Shown: positions 37,756-46,539, numbered from the stretch's first letter. The stretch: DNA of 64,000 nt from Faecalibacterium sp. An121 (GCF_002160915.1 NZ_NFLM01000008.1:62001-126000); one strand, 5' to 3'. Numbers and translations: made by a program. The notes: generated by a model not told the origin, from the sequence alone.

Positions 37756-38859
37756 TCAAAGCGTTTCTTTCCGATACATCCTGCTAAGCTGCTCCTCCAC
37801 GCCGAAAAAGCATTCCAGCAGCCAGGGGTTGAAGCAGCCGCACGCCCCTGTCCGGATCATCCGCAGCACTTCCTCCCGCGGAAAAGCGTCCTTGTACACC
37901 CGCTTGCAGCTGAGCGCGTCGTAGACATCGGCCAGCGATACCACCTGCGCCGCCAGCGAGATATCCGGCCCCTTCAGCCCGTCGGGGTAGCCCCGGCCGT
38001 CCCACCGCTCGTGGTGGTGGCGGGCGATATCCCATGCATAGGGATAGGCGCCGTTGGCCCGCAGCTGGGGGATCTGTTCCAGCAGGCGGGCGCCCTGGAC
38101 GGTGTGCCCCTTCATGATCTCGAACTCCTCGGCCGTCAGGCGGCCGGGCTTGTTCAGGATGCTGTCGGGCACAGCGATCTTGCCCACGTCGTGCATGATG
38201 GAAGCCAGGGCGATCGCCTCGATGACGTCATCGCTCAGACCCCGGCCCAGGGGCGTGTGGGCCAGCAGGTGGAGGGTGATATCGTGGATACGGCGGACAT
38301 GGTCCCCCGACTCCTCGCTGCGGAACTCGATGGCAGCCGCCAGAGCCTCGATCATCCCCCTGTTCAGCTCAATGATCTGCTGGGCCTGGGCCAGCAGGTC
38401 GGCTTTTTGCAGCTGGACCACATTGCGCAGCCGCTGGCGGCCCTGGAACAGTTCCACCACCGACTGGACCCGCCGCAGCACCACATAGGGGGTGATGGGC
38501 TTGCCGATGACGTCCATGACCCCCAGTTCATAGGCTTCTTTCATCACGCTGCCGCTGGCTTCCGCCGTGATGAGAAAGACCGGGATGCGCTCGGGCAGGC
38601 CCCGGGCGGCCAGCTGGCGCAGCACCTGCAGGCCGTCCATCCGGGGCATCACCACATCCAGCAGCACGGCGCAGAGGCTGTCCTGCCGCTCCAGGATATA
38701 GTCCAGCCCGGCCTGGCCGTCGTGGGCCATGCCGATGTTGTAATAGGGTGAAAAGATATGTTCCAGGATGCCGCAGTTGATGACATCGTCATCCACCACC
38801 AGCAAGGTGCTGCGCCCCGCCGGGGCGGGCGATACCGGGGCATTTTGCAGATCGTTCAT
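37756..38859 (-). CDS. Response regulator with HD-GYP domain (cyclic-di-GMP phosphodiesterase type)
   Basis: The 367-residue protein has an N-terminal receiver with acidic VVDDDVIN and phospho-Asp68 in LLDVVMPRMDG, a helical linker (residues about 130-170), and an HD-GYP domain with HDVGK at 223-227 and RGYPDGL at 289-295. This is the RpfG arrangement, which hydrolyses c-di-GMP. The start at 38859 has AGGAAGG, and a longer frame to 38964 would extend into the promoter. It is first in the leftward operon with Hpt and hybrid kinase. C-di-GMP substrate is inferred from the family. Confidence 0.9.
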   Translation of the reverse strand: MNDLQNAPVSPAPAGRSTLLVVDDDVINCGILEHIFSPYYNIGMAHDGQAGLDYILERQDSLCAVLLDVVMPRMDGLQVLRQLAARGLPERIPVFLITAEASGSVMKEAYELGVMDVIGKPITPYVVLRRVQSVVELFQGRQRLRNVVQLQKADLLAQAQQIIELNRGMIEALAAAIEFRSEESGDHVRRIHDITLHLLAHTPLGRGLSDDVIEAIALASIMHDVGKIAVPDSILNKPGRLTAEEFEIMKGHTVQGARLLEQIPQLRANGAYPYAWDIARHHHERWDGRGYPDGLKGPDISLAAQVVSLADVYDALSCKRVYKDAFPREEVLRMIRTGACGCFNPWLLECFFGVEEQLSRMYRKETL

Positions 38860-39019
38860 GAAGACCTTCCTGTGTTTGTCGGTGCAGCGCACCGGGTGTG
38901 CATTTTCTCTTTTATTATACATGATTTGCCGCGCAAACACAATGCGCTGGACCAACAGATCCACCCTGCCCCTTTTCTTTTGGGCCGGGATGTGGTACTC
39001 TTGTGACAGGAGGGATGGT

Positions 39020-39919
39020 ATGGAACTGCGTGTATTGCGTTACTTTCTTGCGGTGGCACGGGAGGAGAACATCACCCGGGCGGCGGCCTTGCTGCATCTG
39101 ACCCAGCCCACCCTGTCCCGTCAGCTGATGCAGCTGGAGGAGGAGCTGGGGGTCAAGCTGTTCCGCCGCAGTCAATACCGCATCGTCCTCACCGAGGACG
39201 GTATGCTGCTGCGCCGCCGGGCCCAGGAGATCGTGGAACTGGCCGAAAAGACCGAGCAGGAATTTGCGCGCCGGGGCGCCGAGCTGTCGGGAGAGATCTC
39301 CATCGGGGCCGGCGAGACCCGGGGGATGAATTTCTTGTCGGCGCAGGTGCGCTCCTTCCGGGCGCTGCACCCCCAGGTGCGGTTCCGGATCCACAGCGCC
39401 AACGCCGACGACATCAAGGAGCGGCTGGAAAACGGCCTGCTGGACATGGGGCTGCTGGTGGAGCCGGTGGAGATCGGCCGCTACGCCTTTCTCCGTCTGC
39501 CCCAGCGGGACCGGTGGGGGGTGCTGGTGCCCAAAGACAGTCCCCTGGCCCAGCTGGACGGGGTGACGCCCCAGGACCTGGCTCCCTGGCCTCTTCTGAT
39601 GAGCAGCCGCTATCAGGTGGTCACCGAGCTGGAGAGCTGGTTTGGGGACCAGTGGAACCATCTGGAAGTGGCCGGCACCTTCAATTTGATGCTGAACGCC
39701 GTCAACATGGTGGAAAACGGGGTGGGCATCGCTATGGGCTTTGATCTGGGCAACCTGTCCGACCAGCTGCGCTTTGTGCCCCTGGCCCCCGCCATGGAGA
39801 GCGGGGTGGTCCTGGCCTGGAAAAAAGACCAGGTCTTTTCGCCCCTGGTCAACGAGTTCCATCTGCACATCCAGTCCGCCGGGGCGCAAACCGCCGGGGC
39901 GCAGCCCGCCGGCGTCTGA
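39020..39919 (+). CDS. LysR-family transcriptional regulator
   Basis: The 299-residue protein has an N-terminal winged helix (LRYFLAVAREENITRAAALL, LTQPTLSRQLMQLEEELGVK) and a C-terminal two-lobed substrate-binding domain (residues 90-290), as expected. It is divergent from the phosphorelay operon, about 160 bases from its first gene. LysR proteins often control the divergent neighbour, so it could link metabolite sensing to the phosphorelay, but a target elsewhere is equally possible. CAGGAGGG precedes the ATG at 39020. The tail repeats GAQTAGAQPAG. Confidence 0.92.
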   Translation: MELRVLRYFLAVAREENITRAAALLHLTQPTLSRQLMQLEEELGVKLFRRSQYRIVLTEDGMLLRRRAQEIVELAEKTEQEFARRGAELSGEISIGAGETRGMNFLSAQVRSFRALHPQVRFRIHSANADDIKERLENGLLDMGLLVEPVEIGRYAFLRLPQRDRWGVLVPKDSPLAQLDGVTPQDLAPWPLLMSSRYQVVTELESWFGDQWNHLEVAGTFNLMLNAVNMVENGVGIAMGFDLGNLSDQLRFVPLAPAMESGVVLAWKKDQVFSPLVNEFHLHIQSAGAQTAGAQPAGV

Positions 39920-39960
39920 AAGATGCAGAGCGGGTATGCCCGTCCATACGGAATAAGTAT

Positions 39961-39989
39961 TAGACATCCGGCTCTTTGCGGCCTACAAT
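39961..39989 (+). promoter_or_regulatory. Promoter of the MerR-like gene
   Basis: TAGACA, 17 bases, TACAAT, with the ATG 25 bases later. Confidence 0.55.
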
Positions 39990-40013
39990 AGAGGCTGCAA
40001 GGAGGAAACGCCC

Positions 40014-40361
40014 ATGGATATCCAAAAAGCCTGCGGCTGCTATCATATCCCGCCTTCGCTGCTGGAGGCCTACCGGCGGGTCTACGGACCCGGGGCGCTG
40101 GATCACTGGAGCGACCAGGACCTGGAGCGCCTGAGCCTGATGATGACCCTCCAGGACATCGGCTTCACCCTGGACGAGGTGGAAGCCTATATGGGACAGC
40201 TGACCCGGGACTGCGGCTGCCAGGCCTGTCTTTCGATGCTGGAGCGCCGCCGCGCCGCCGTGCTGGAGCAGATCCACTTTGAAGAAAAACAGCTGGCCCG
40301 CCTGGACTACCTGCGTCACAAACTGCAATGCCAGCTGGCCCAGGACCACCCCCGGCGGTGA
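40014..40361 (+). CDS. Small MerR-like regulator with paired cysteine motifs
   Basis: This 115-residue protein aligns in outline with MerR: a short helical start, a wing region (WSDQDLERLSLMMTLQDIGFTLDEVEAYM) and a dimerising coiled coil (LERRRAAVLEQIHFEEKQLARLDYL). The usual first helix-turn-helix (VSxxTLRYYE) is replaced by HIPPSLLEAYRRVYG, so DNA binding is uncertain. Two Cys motifs, ACGC and CGCQAC, lie before and within the effector region and might bind a metal or sense redox. It stands alone behind its own promoter, and the target is unknown. Confidence 0.65.
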   Translation: MDIQKACGCYHIPPSLLEAYRRVYGPGALDHWSDQDLERLSLMMTLQDIGFTLDEVEAYMGQLTRDCGCQACLSMLERRRAAVLEQIHFEEKQLARLDYLRHKLQCQLAQDHPRR

Positions 40362-40378
40362 CACGGCCACACAACGTT

Positions 40379-40417
40379 AAACACCCCCGCCTCTTTCAAA
40401 AGACGGGGGTGTTTTTG
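40379..40417. terminator. Bidirectional terminator between the MerR-like and HxlR genes
   Basis: ACACCCCCGCCTCTTT pairs with AAGACGGGGGTGT and is followed by TTTTT. Confidence 0.85.
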
Positions 40418-40448
40418 CATGACGTTCCGGGAAGGGCCGGCGGCGCGA

Positions 40449-40778
40449 TCACGCATGCGCCTTGTATTCCTCGCCCCAGGCGCCCATCACATCCAGGATG
40501 GGTTTGAGGCTGCGGCCAAGGGCGGTCAGGCTGTATTCCACCCGGGGCGGCACCTCGGGGTAGACGGTGCGCAGCACAAGCCCCTGGGCCTCCATCTCCC
40601 GCAGCTGTGCGGTCAGCACCTTCTGGGACACATGCCCGACCGAGCGCTGCAGCTCGCCAAAGCGTTTGGTGCCCGGCATCAGATCGCGCAGGATCAGCAC
40701 CTTCCATTTGTTCCCGATCAGCATCAGGGTCGTCTCCACCGGGCAGGCCGGCAGTTCTTTCTTGTCCTGTGTCGCCAC
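40449..40778 (-). CDS. HxlR-family transcriptional regulator
   Basis: The 109-residue winged-helix protein carries CPVETTLMLIGNKWKVLILR, then MPGTKRFGELQRSVGHVSQKVLTAQLREME, the HxlR signature, ending EEYKAHA. The single Cys near the N-terminus is the common redox or aldehyde-sensing Cys. The start is a GTG at 40776-40778 with AGGAGGGG upstream; no ATG fits. It is divergent from a VanZ-RDD gene, with TTGCAG-18-TATAAT on the minus strand (40836-40865) as promoter. It may control that neighbour. Confidence 0.9.
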   Translation of the reverse strand: MATQDKKELPACPVETTLMLIGNKWKVLILRDLMPGTKRFGELQRSVGHVSQKVLTAQLREMEAQGLVLRTVYPEVPPRVEYSLTALGRSLKPILDVMGAWGEEYKAHA

Positions 40779-40874
40779 GACAACACCCCTCCTTTGCTCA
40801 GGCAGCCCGGCCCGGGCGGTTCTTGTTACGCCGTTATTATAACACAAAGGCTCCGGCAGCTGCAATCCCTCCCC

Positions 40875-40904
40875 TTTACAAGCGGCCCGGGCCGGTGCTA
40901 CAAT
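40875..40904 (+). promoter_or_regulatory. Promoter of the VanZ-RDD gene
   Basis: TTTACA, 18 bases, TACAAT, with the ATG 48 bases later. It is divergent from the HxlR promoter. Confidence 0.6.
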
Positions 40905-40952
40905 GAAGCCGCGGGCCCCCGGGCCTGACACTGCAACAGGAGGCAGGGGCCT

Positions 40953-42098
40953 ATGAATCCATACATCCAGGTGCTCGGGCAGGCGGCGGTGATCTATCCC
41001 ATCATCGTCGTGCTGTTCACCATCCCCTATATCGCGTTCAATTACCACAAATACGGGTCGGTGCTCAGCCTCCGTGTGCTGATCGTCTACTCGTTCATCC
41101 TGTATCTGCTGTGCGTCTACTGTCTGGTGATCCTTCCCCTGCCCTCTCCTCAGGAGGCCGCCGCGCTGCAGGGGCGGCAGGCCCAGCTGATCCCCTTCTG
41201 GTTCGTCAGGGAGATCGCCCAGCAGTCCGGCGCGGCGCTGACCCAGCCCGCCACCTGGCCTTCCATCCTGGACAGCAGCACGTTCTGGGTCACCTTCTAC
41301 AACTTTTTCATGACCCTGCCTTTCGGCGTCTACCTGCGGTACTACTTTTGCTGCGGCTGGAAAAAGGCCCTGGGGCTTTCCTTTGCCCTCACCCTCTTTT
41401 TCGAGCTGACCCAGCTCAGCGGGCTGTACTTCATCTATCCCGGCAGCTACCGCCTGTTCGATGTGGATGACCTGCTGGTCAACACGGCGGGCAGCATGGC
41501 AGGCTGGGCCCTGGCCGGCCCTGTGGGACGCCTTTTGCCCAGCCGCCAGGAGCTGGACGCCACCAGCCTGCGCCGGGGCGCTTCGGTATCCCTGGCGCGG
41601 CGGGCCTTCTCCTTTCTGGTGGACTGCGCCTGCGCCGCCGTCGCCAGCCCCCTGTTCTTTATGGTGTCGGCGCTGGTTTTGGGCCAGGCCCTGCCCGCCC
41701 GGTGGCTGCCCCTGTTCCTGTGGGGCTATTTCAGCCTGATGCCCCTTCTGATGGGCGGCCAGACCCCCGGCAAGCGCCTGACCCGCACCCGCATCCTGCG
41801 CACCGGCGGCCAGAAAGCCAGCTGGTACCAATACCCTCTGCGCTACGGCCTGCTGCTGGCAGGCGTGTGGGGACTGCCCTTCCTGCTCGATGCGCTCCTT
41901 CTGGCCTGGTCCGATGCCAGCCATGTGGGCGCGCTGGCCGCCCCGGTGCTGCGCACCCTTTTGACCGGCGGATACCTGTTCGGGCTGTTCTTTGCCCTGG
42001 TGCTGGCTTTGCTGCGCAAACCCCTCTATTATGAGCGCTGGTCCCGCACCCAAATCGTCAGTACCGTGGTCCCCGACCCTCCGGACCAGACGTCCTGA
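40953..42098 (+). CDS. Polytopic membrane protein with VanZ-like and RDD domains
   Basis: The 381-residue protein has about nine membrane segments. The first half (to about residue 190) is VanZ-like, with LFFELTQLSG and DVDDLLVNTAGSMAGW. The second half is an RDD domain: FSFLVDCACAAVA, then MGGQTPGKRLTRTRIL with the conserved Arg and Asp positions. VanZ proteins contribute to teicoplanin or host lysozyme-like resistance, and RDD proteins to transport. The fused form is common in Clostridia and of unknown role. GGAGG precedes the ATG. Confidence 0.85.
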   Translation: MNPYIQVLGQAAVIYPIIVVLFTIPYIAFNYHKYGSVLSLRVLIVYSFILYLLCVYCLVILPLPSPQEAAALQGRQAQLIPFWFVREIAQQSGAALTQPATWPSILDSSTFWVTFYNFFMTLPFGVYLRYYFCCGWKKALGLSFALTLFFELTQLSGLYFIYPGSYRLFDVDDLLVNTAGSMAGWALAGPVGRLLPSRQELDATSLRRGASVSLARRAFSFLVDCACAAVASPLFFMVSALVLGQALPARWLPLFLWGYFSLMPLLMGGQTPGKRLTRTRILRTGGQKASWYQYPLRYGLLLAGVWGLPFLLDALLLAWSDASHVGALAAPVLRTLLTGGYLFGLFFALVLALLRKPLYYERWSRTQIVSTVVPDPPDQTS

Positions 42099-42115
42099 AA
42101 AGCGCCGTCCCGGCC

Positions 42116-42176
42116 AAAAACAACAGGGAACGGCATCCCGCCCCACCCGGGCAGCGGATGCCGTTCCCTGTTTTTC
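42116..42176. terminator. Strong bidirectional terminator between the VanZ-RDD and PfkB genes
   Basis: AACAGGGAACGGCATCC pairs perfectly with GGATGCCGTTCCCTGTT and continues TTTTT. Confidence 0.9.
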
Positions 42177-42206
42177 TCTTTGATCGGAGCGTCCAGTCCC
42201 GCAGGA

Positions 42207-43190
42207 TCACGGGTTCGGATAGGCTTTGGCCATGGTCTCCTCCACCTGTTCGGGTTCGGGCATCGAGCGGATGGCGCCCTTTTTGGTGGTGACCAGGTAG
42301 GCCGCGGCGTTGGCGAAGCGGAGCATCTGGTCGAGGTCCGGCCGAGTCAGACCCTCGATGCCATGCTCCAGCACAAAGTTCAGCACGCTGGCGCAAAAGG
42401 TATCCCCGGCCCCGGTGGTCTCGATGACGCCGCCCAAAGTGCAGCCGGGCTGGAAGGTGTGCGCCTCCCCGCAGAAGGAATAGCTGCCCTGCGCCCCGGC
42501 GGTGACGTTCATCAGCCGGATGTTGGGGTACTGCTTTTGCAGGATGGCCGCACCCTTTTCAAAGTCGCTCTGCCCGGTCATGAACAGCAGCTCGTTGTCG
42601 GAGATCTTGAGGATGTCGCACCGGGCCAGCCCCCAGGCGATCTGCTCCCTTGCCTCCTCCAGGCTGTCCCACAAAGGCTCCCGCAGATTGGGGTCAAAGG
42701 AGATGAGAGCGCCCGCCTCCCTGGCCAGGGCCACCGCCTTCTGGGTGGCGGCGCGGCAGGGCTGCCCGGTCAAAGACAGGGTGCCAAAGTGGAAGATCCG
42801 GCAGCTCTGGATCAGCTCCTGGTCCAGGTCCTCCACCGTCAGGTTGGCGTCCGCCCCCGGCTTGCGGTAAAAGCTGAAATCCCGGTCGCCCCCGGGCAAG
42901 GTCTGCACGATGGCCAGGGTGGTGTGTACGTCGGGATCATACCGCAGGCCCTGCAGGTCAATGCCCGCCTCCTCCGCGACCCGGGCCAGCTGGCGGCCAA
43001 AGCCGTCCCGGCCCACTTTGCCCACAAAGGCACAGCGCTTGCCCAGCTTGCGCAGCATGGCCAGCACGTTGCAGGGCGCGCCGCCGGGGTTTGCCTCAAA
43101 CAGGGGGTTGCCCTGCTCCGAAAGCCCGTTCTGGGTGAAATCGATCAGCAGCTCTCCCAGAGCCACCACATCCAATGTCTTGTCCTTCAT
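42207..43190 (-). CDS. PfkB-family carbohydrate kinase (probable fructokinase)
   Basis: The 327-residue cytoplasmic sugar kinase of the ribokinase/PfkB fold has VALGELLIDFT at the start, GGAPCNVLAML, then ISFDPNLREPLW and the ATP/catalytic motif TTGAGDTFCASVL (GAGD Asp). Length and motifs fit ScrK-type fructokinase, but ketodeoxy-sugar or ribose kinases cannot be excluded. GGAGGAC precedes the start at 43190. It is a single gene with a terminator on the 3' side. It could feed on fructose from the raffinose/sucrose locus 15 kb away; this is inference. Confidence 0.9.
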   Translation of the reverse strand: MKDKTLDVVALGELLIDFTQNGLSEQGNPLFEANPGGAPCNVLAMLRKLGKRCAFVGKVGRDGFGRQLARVAEEAGIDLQGLRYDPDVHTTLAIVQTLPGGDRDFSFYRKPGADANLTVEDLDQELIQSCRIFHFGTLSLTGQPCRAATQKAVALAREAGALISFDPNLREPLWDSLEEAREQIAWGLARCDILKISDNELLFMTGQSDFEKGAAILQKQYPNIRLMNVTAGAQGSYSFCGEAHTFQPGCTLGGVIETTGAGDTFCASVLNFVLEHGIEGLTRPDLDQMLRFANAAAYLVTTKKGAIRSMPEPEQVEETMAKAYPNP

Positions 43191-43588
43191 TGCCCGTCCT
43201 CCTTGTTCCGTCTGCAAAGGATGGCCGTTCCGCCGGGCCGCAGCCTGGGCGGCGGCTTTTCCGCTTCATTATAGCACAGCCCGGCCTCCGGGCGCAATGG
43301 CGCAGGCCCCTTTTGCCCCTGTCCTTCTTTCCGGCCCACAGATGCCATACAGGCGGGACTTTTTGGACAATTTGTGCTATAATAACTGCAAAGCTGTCCG
43401 ATCGTCCGCCGCCCTTTTCTGTTTCGTTCCATGAGGCCCGCCATGAAATCCACGTTCGTCCTGTTTTCTCTGTCCGGTCTGCCGGCATGGATGCCGGCGG
43501 GCATCCTGTGGTCTTTTTGCGCCCTGCGCCCTTCCCTGCCCTGCCGGCGGGGCGGCGCGGGGCGTTTTGCATAAGGAGGGATCCCACC
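43191..43588 (+). promoter_or_regulatory. Intergenic region before an uncharacterised gene, with an extended -10 and a small ORF
   Basis: An extended -10 TGCTATAAT (43375-43383) drives rightward. A small ORF at 43443-43574 (43 codons, starting MKSTFVLFSL) ends just before the ribosome binding site AAGGAGGG of the next gene and could be a leader peptide. It has no visible ribosome binding site of its own, so it may be chance. Confidence 0.4.
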
Positions 43589-44887
43589 ATGACCCATTCC
43601 GACGAGCCCCGTCCCCTGACCCCTGCCAAAAGCCCTTTTTCCCCCGATGTGCAGCGCCAGGCGGATCTGTGCATCCAGGCGGTGCTGGCAGGCGCCGCCC
43701 AGGCCGACGCCAGCGCCCTGCCGCCCGCCGTGTACGCCCCCGGCGGTTGCTGCAGTTTCACCCCGGGGCAGCTGCTGGAGCGCTACCTGACCGGGGCGGA
43801 CCCCCTGGATTTTCCCTGTTCGGAAGCGATGGATCTTTGCAGCGCCCTGCGGCAGCTGACCGCCTGGCGGGAGCTTGCCTTCCCTTTGGACAAATTTGTA
43901 GAACAGCAGATCCTGCGGCGGTACGCCCAGCCGGACCAGCCCGTCTCAGAGCCCCTGCTGCGGTTCGGGTGCTATGTGGCGGTGTGCCATATGGTCTATG
44001 GTTCGGGCGGGCCCCTGCCCCAGTGCAGCGTCTTTCAGCTGGCGGCAGCGCTCTGCCCCGGCCTTGCGCAGCAGCTGAAGGAACAGGGCACCGGCCAGCT
44101 GCCCTCCGACTTGCAGCGCTGCAAAACGCCCCGGCTGACCGCCTGCGCCAACGACGCCATGGCCTCCATCCGCCTTCTGGTCAAAGAGGACAGCCCGGCC
44201 GCCTATGCTGAGGCTTTGGACTATCTGTGCCGCGTGGTGCAGCAGCCCTGCTTCCCCCACAGCTACGCCATCGAGTACCGCGGTCCTGCCAGGGACTATC
44301 TGCCCGGCCTGCCCAAAAAGGGCGTCAACCAGCTGTTCGCCTGTGCGGCGCGGTATCCCGCCCTGCACCCGGCCATCCAGACCTATGCCCGGCTGGCGGC
44401 CCGGCCCAAAGCCCAGTACACCAACCTCCCCCAGGCTGTGCCCGGCGCCTTTGCGGTGTTCGCCCTGGCCCTGGCCAGTCCCCAATACTGGCCCCTGGCC
44501 TGTGACCATCTGGCTTTGTGCGGTCCGGCCCAGGCCCATCTGGTGGAAAAGTTCCTCCACACGCTGATCGCCCAGACCGGCTTTGTCCCCGAGGTTTTGC
44601 CGGTGCTGGTGCGCGGGGTGCAGGCAGCCGGGCGGCTGCGGCCCGGTCCCACCTTTGCCAAGCTGGCCGCCAGCACCGCCAGCCTGGACGCCCTGCTGGC
44701 TCTCAAGGCCGACCTGCCCGCCTATCTCCCCGCCGGGGACCGCCGCTCCACCGCCGCCCGGGCCGCCCTGTGGGAGAGCATCTGCTTTGCCATCTGGGGC
44801 CCGCCGGGCTGCAAGGGAGGCATCAAGGTGATACGCGCCGCCCCGCAGGCGCTCAAGCCGCGCTATGCCGTTCTTTTCGGCCCATGA
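43589..44887 (+). CDS. Uncharacterised cytoplasmic protein, 432 residues
   Basis: I do not recognise the family. The protein is soluble, mostly helical and rich in Ala, Leu and Cys, with several paired-Cys stretches (GGCCSF, DLCSALR, CHMVYG, ALCPGLA). It has no signal, membrane segment or nucleotide loop. The second half shows tandem helical pairs (AYAEALDYLCRVVQ, LHPAIQTYARLAARP, YWPLACDHLALCGP), suggesting a helical-repeat scaffold. AAGGAGGG precedes the ATG at 43589. It is isolated between a PfkB kinase and a carrier gene. Confidence 0.75.
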   Translation: MTHSDEPRPLTPAKSPFSPDVQRQADLCIQAVLAGAAQADASALPPAVYAPGGCCSFTPGQLLERYLTGADPLDFPCSEAMDLCSALRQLTAWRELAFPLDKFVEQQILRRYAQPDQPVSEPLLRFGCYVAVCHMVYGSGGPLPQCSVFQLAAALCPGLAQQLKEQGTGQLPSDLQRCKTPRLTACANDAMASIRLLVKEDSPAAYAEALDYLCRVVQQPCFPHSYAIEYRGPARDYLPGLPKKGVNQLFACAARYPALHPAIQTYARLAARPKAQYTNLPQAVPGAFAVFALALASPQYWPLACDHLALCGPAQAHLVEKFLHTLIAQTGFVPEVLPVLVRGVQAAGRLRPGPTFAKLAASTASLDALLALKADLPAYLPAGDRRSTAARAALWESICFAIWGPPGCKGGIKVIRAAPQALKPRYAVLFGP

Positions 44888-45010
44888 GAACGATAGGGCC
44901 GCCGATTTGATTTGACATTTCGGTTCTTTCATTGTACCATGGTAAGTATCCTATACTACCGCGCACACCAAACATTGGCCCTCGGGCCGGAAAGCGAGTT
45001 GATCTCACCC

Positions 45011-46279
45011 ATGCTATACGCCCTGATCCTCTTTGCCATCACCTATGTGCTGATGCTCACCTTCAGCAAGTACAGGCCATACATTGCCCTTGTCTCTGCG
45101 CTGGTGTTCATCCTCACCGGCATGCTGCCCCTGGACCAGATCCTGGGGGCCATCGACTTCAACGTCCTGATGATGATCGCCGGCACCATGGGGCTGGTGC
45201 AGCTGTTCATCGACAGCAAAATGCCCGCCCGTCTGGCGGACATGATCATGGCCAAGGTGCCCAATGTACAGATGGCCGCCGTGGCACTGGCCCTCTTTGC
45301 GGGCATCATCTCGGCCTTTGTGGACAACGTGGCCACCGTGCTGATGGTGGCCCCCATCGCCATGGAGATCTGCAAAAAGCTCAAGACCAACCCCGTGCCC
45401 TTCATCATCGGCATTGCGGTGTCCTCCAACCTCCAGGGCGCAGCCACTCTGGTGGGCGACACCACCGCCATCATGCTGGGTTCCTATGCCAACATGAGCT
45501 TCCTGGACTTCTTCTTTTATAAGGGCCGCCCCGGCATCTTCTGGGCGGTGGAGCTGGGCGCCGTGGCTTCGGCCTGCATCCTGGCGTTCCTGTTCCGTAA
45601 GGAAAAGGGCGCCATCCCCAAGAGCGGCAGCCTGACCCCGGTCACCGACTATGTCCCCACCGTGCTTTTGGTGGGCATGATCGTGCTGCTGATCTCGGCC
45701 TCCTTCATCCCGAACAAGCCCGATATCACCAACGGCCTGATCTGCCTGTCCCTGATGGCCATTGGTCTTGTGTACAACTACTTCAAAAAGAAGGACACCG
45801 CCGCCGTCACCGGCCCTCTCAAGGCCATTGACTTTGAGACCATCGGCCTGCTGTTCGGCCTGTTCCTGGTCATCGGCGGCATCACCCACATGGGCGTGGT
45901 GGACGCAGCCGCCAACCTGCTGGCCCATATGGGCGGGGGCAACGTCTTTGTGATCTACACCGTCATCGTGTGGGCCTCGGTGCTGTTCTCGGCCTTTATC
46001 GACAACATCCCCTATGTTGCCACCATGCTGCCGGTGGTCACCAGCCTGGCGGCGGGCCTGGGCATCGACCCCACATTGCTGTATTTCGGCCTGCTGTCCG
46101 GCGCTACTCTGGGCGGCAACTGCACCCCCATCGGCGCGTCGGCCAACATCACCGGCATCGGCATCCTGCGCCGCGCCGGGTATGAGGTCAAGACCAGCGA
46201 CTTCTGCCGCATCGGCATCCCCTTCACTCTGGCCGCCATCATCCCCGCTTACATCTATTTCTGGGTGCTGTTCGCCTGA
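45011..46279 (+). CDS. ArsB/NhaD/SLC13-superfamily transporter
   Basis: The 422-residue carrier has about eleven membrane segments. The two repeat signatures of ion-transporter superfamily proteins are clear: AFVDNVATVLMVAPIA and AFIDNIPYVATMLPV (xFxDN...T), and SGATLGGNCTPIGASANI with the re-entrant loop. Substrates in this group include Na+/H+, dicarboxylates and arsenite. There is no ars operon here, so anion or Na+ transport is more likely. The start at 45011 has only a weak ribosome binding site; a longer frame to 44912 is less likely. Confidence 0.88.
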   Translation: MLYALILFAITYVLMLTFSKYRPYIALVSALVFILTGMLPLDQILGAIDFNVLMMIAGTMGLVQLFIDSKMPARLADMIMAKVPNVQMAAVALALFAGIISAFVDNVATVLMVAPIAMEICKKLKTNPVPFIIGIAVSSNLQGAATLVGDTTAIMLGSYANMSFLDFFFYKGRPGIFWAVELGAVASACILAFLFRKEKGAIPKSGSLTPVTDYVPTVLLVGMIVLLISASFIPNKPDITNGLICLSLMAIGLVYNYFKKKDTAAVTGPLKAIDFETIGLLFGLFLVIGGITHMGVVDAAANLLAHMGGGNVFVIYTVIVWASVLFSAFIDNIPYVATMLPVVTSLAAGLGIDPTLLYFGLLSGATLGGNCTPIGASANITGIGILRRAGYEVKTSDFCRIGIPFTLAAIIPAYIYFWVLFA

Positions 46280-46296
46280 CCCGCACGCTGAAAACC

Positions 46297-46332
46297 AAAA
46301 AGCCGGGCCCCTTGCGGGGTCCGGCTTTTTTT
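46297..46332 (+). terminator. Terminator after the carrier gene
   Basis: AAAAAGCCGGGCCCC pairs with GGGGTCCGGCTTTTTTT around a TTGC loop. Confidence 0.92.
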
Positions 46333-46334
46333 GG

Positions 46335-46539
46335 GCGTGTCGAAGAACGACACGCTCCAGGGGGAACCCATTTCTGCGCGCAGTCGCGCGTCAGAAATTC
46401 CTTCCCCCTGGTATCCCCCTGGGGACAAAATTTAGCGCCGAATCGCGCACTCGGCCTTGCGGCCTCGCACACTCTCAGTGCTAAATTTCCCTGTATGTGT
46501 CCTGTCCATCCGCGCATGTCAGCTGGACAGGACTTTTTA
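46335..46539 (+). repeat. Structured intergenic repeat, copy A (about 205 bp)
   Basis: This is nearly the same sequence as 58967-59176 on the other strand. In order it holds: a hairpin GTGTCG/CGACAC; a large stem CCAGGGGGAA with TTCCCCCTGG enclosing TTTCTG/CAGAAA; a long-range pair AAATTTAGC/GCTAAATTT; and GTCCTGTCCA/TGGACAGGAC followed by TTTTT. It fills the space between a terminator and the convergent xanthine-permease gene. Open frames across it (for example 46312-46542) follow the repeat and are not believed to be genes. Confidence 0.85.

Noticed and set aside
40779-42146. Upstream extension of the HxlR frame through the VanZ-RDD region
   Set aside because: The extension is the antisense of the VanZ-RDD gene and crosses both divergent promoters; the GTG at 40778 has a proper ribosome binding site.
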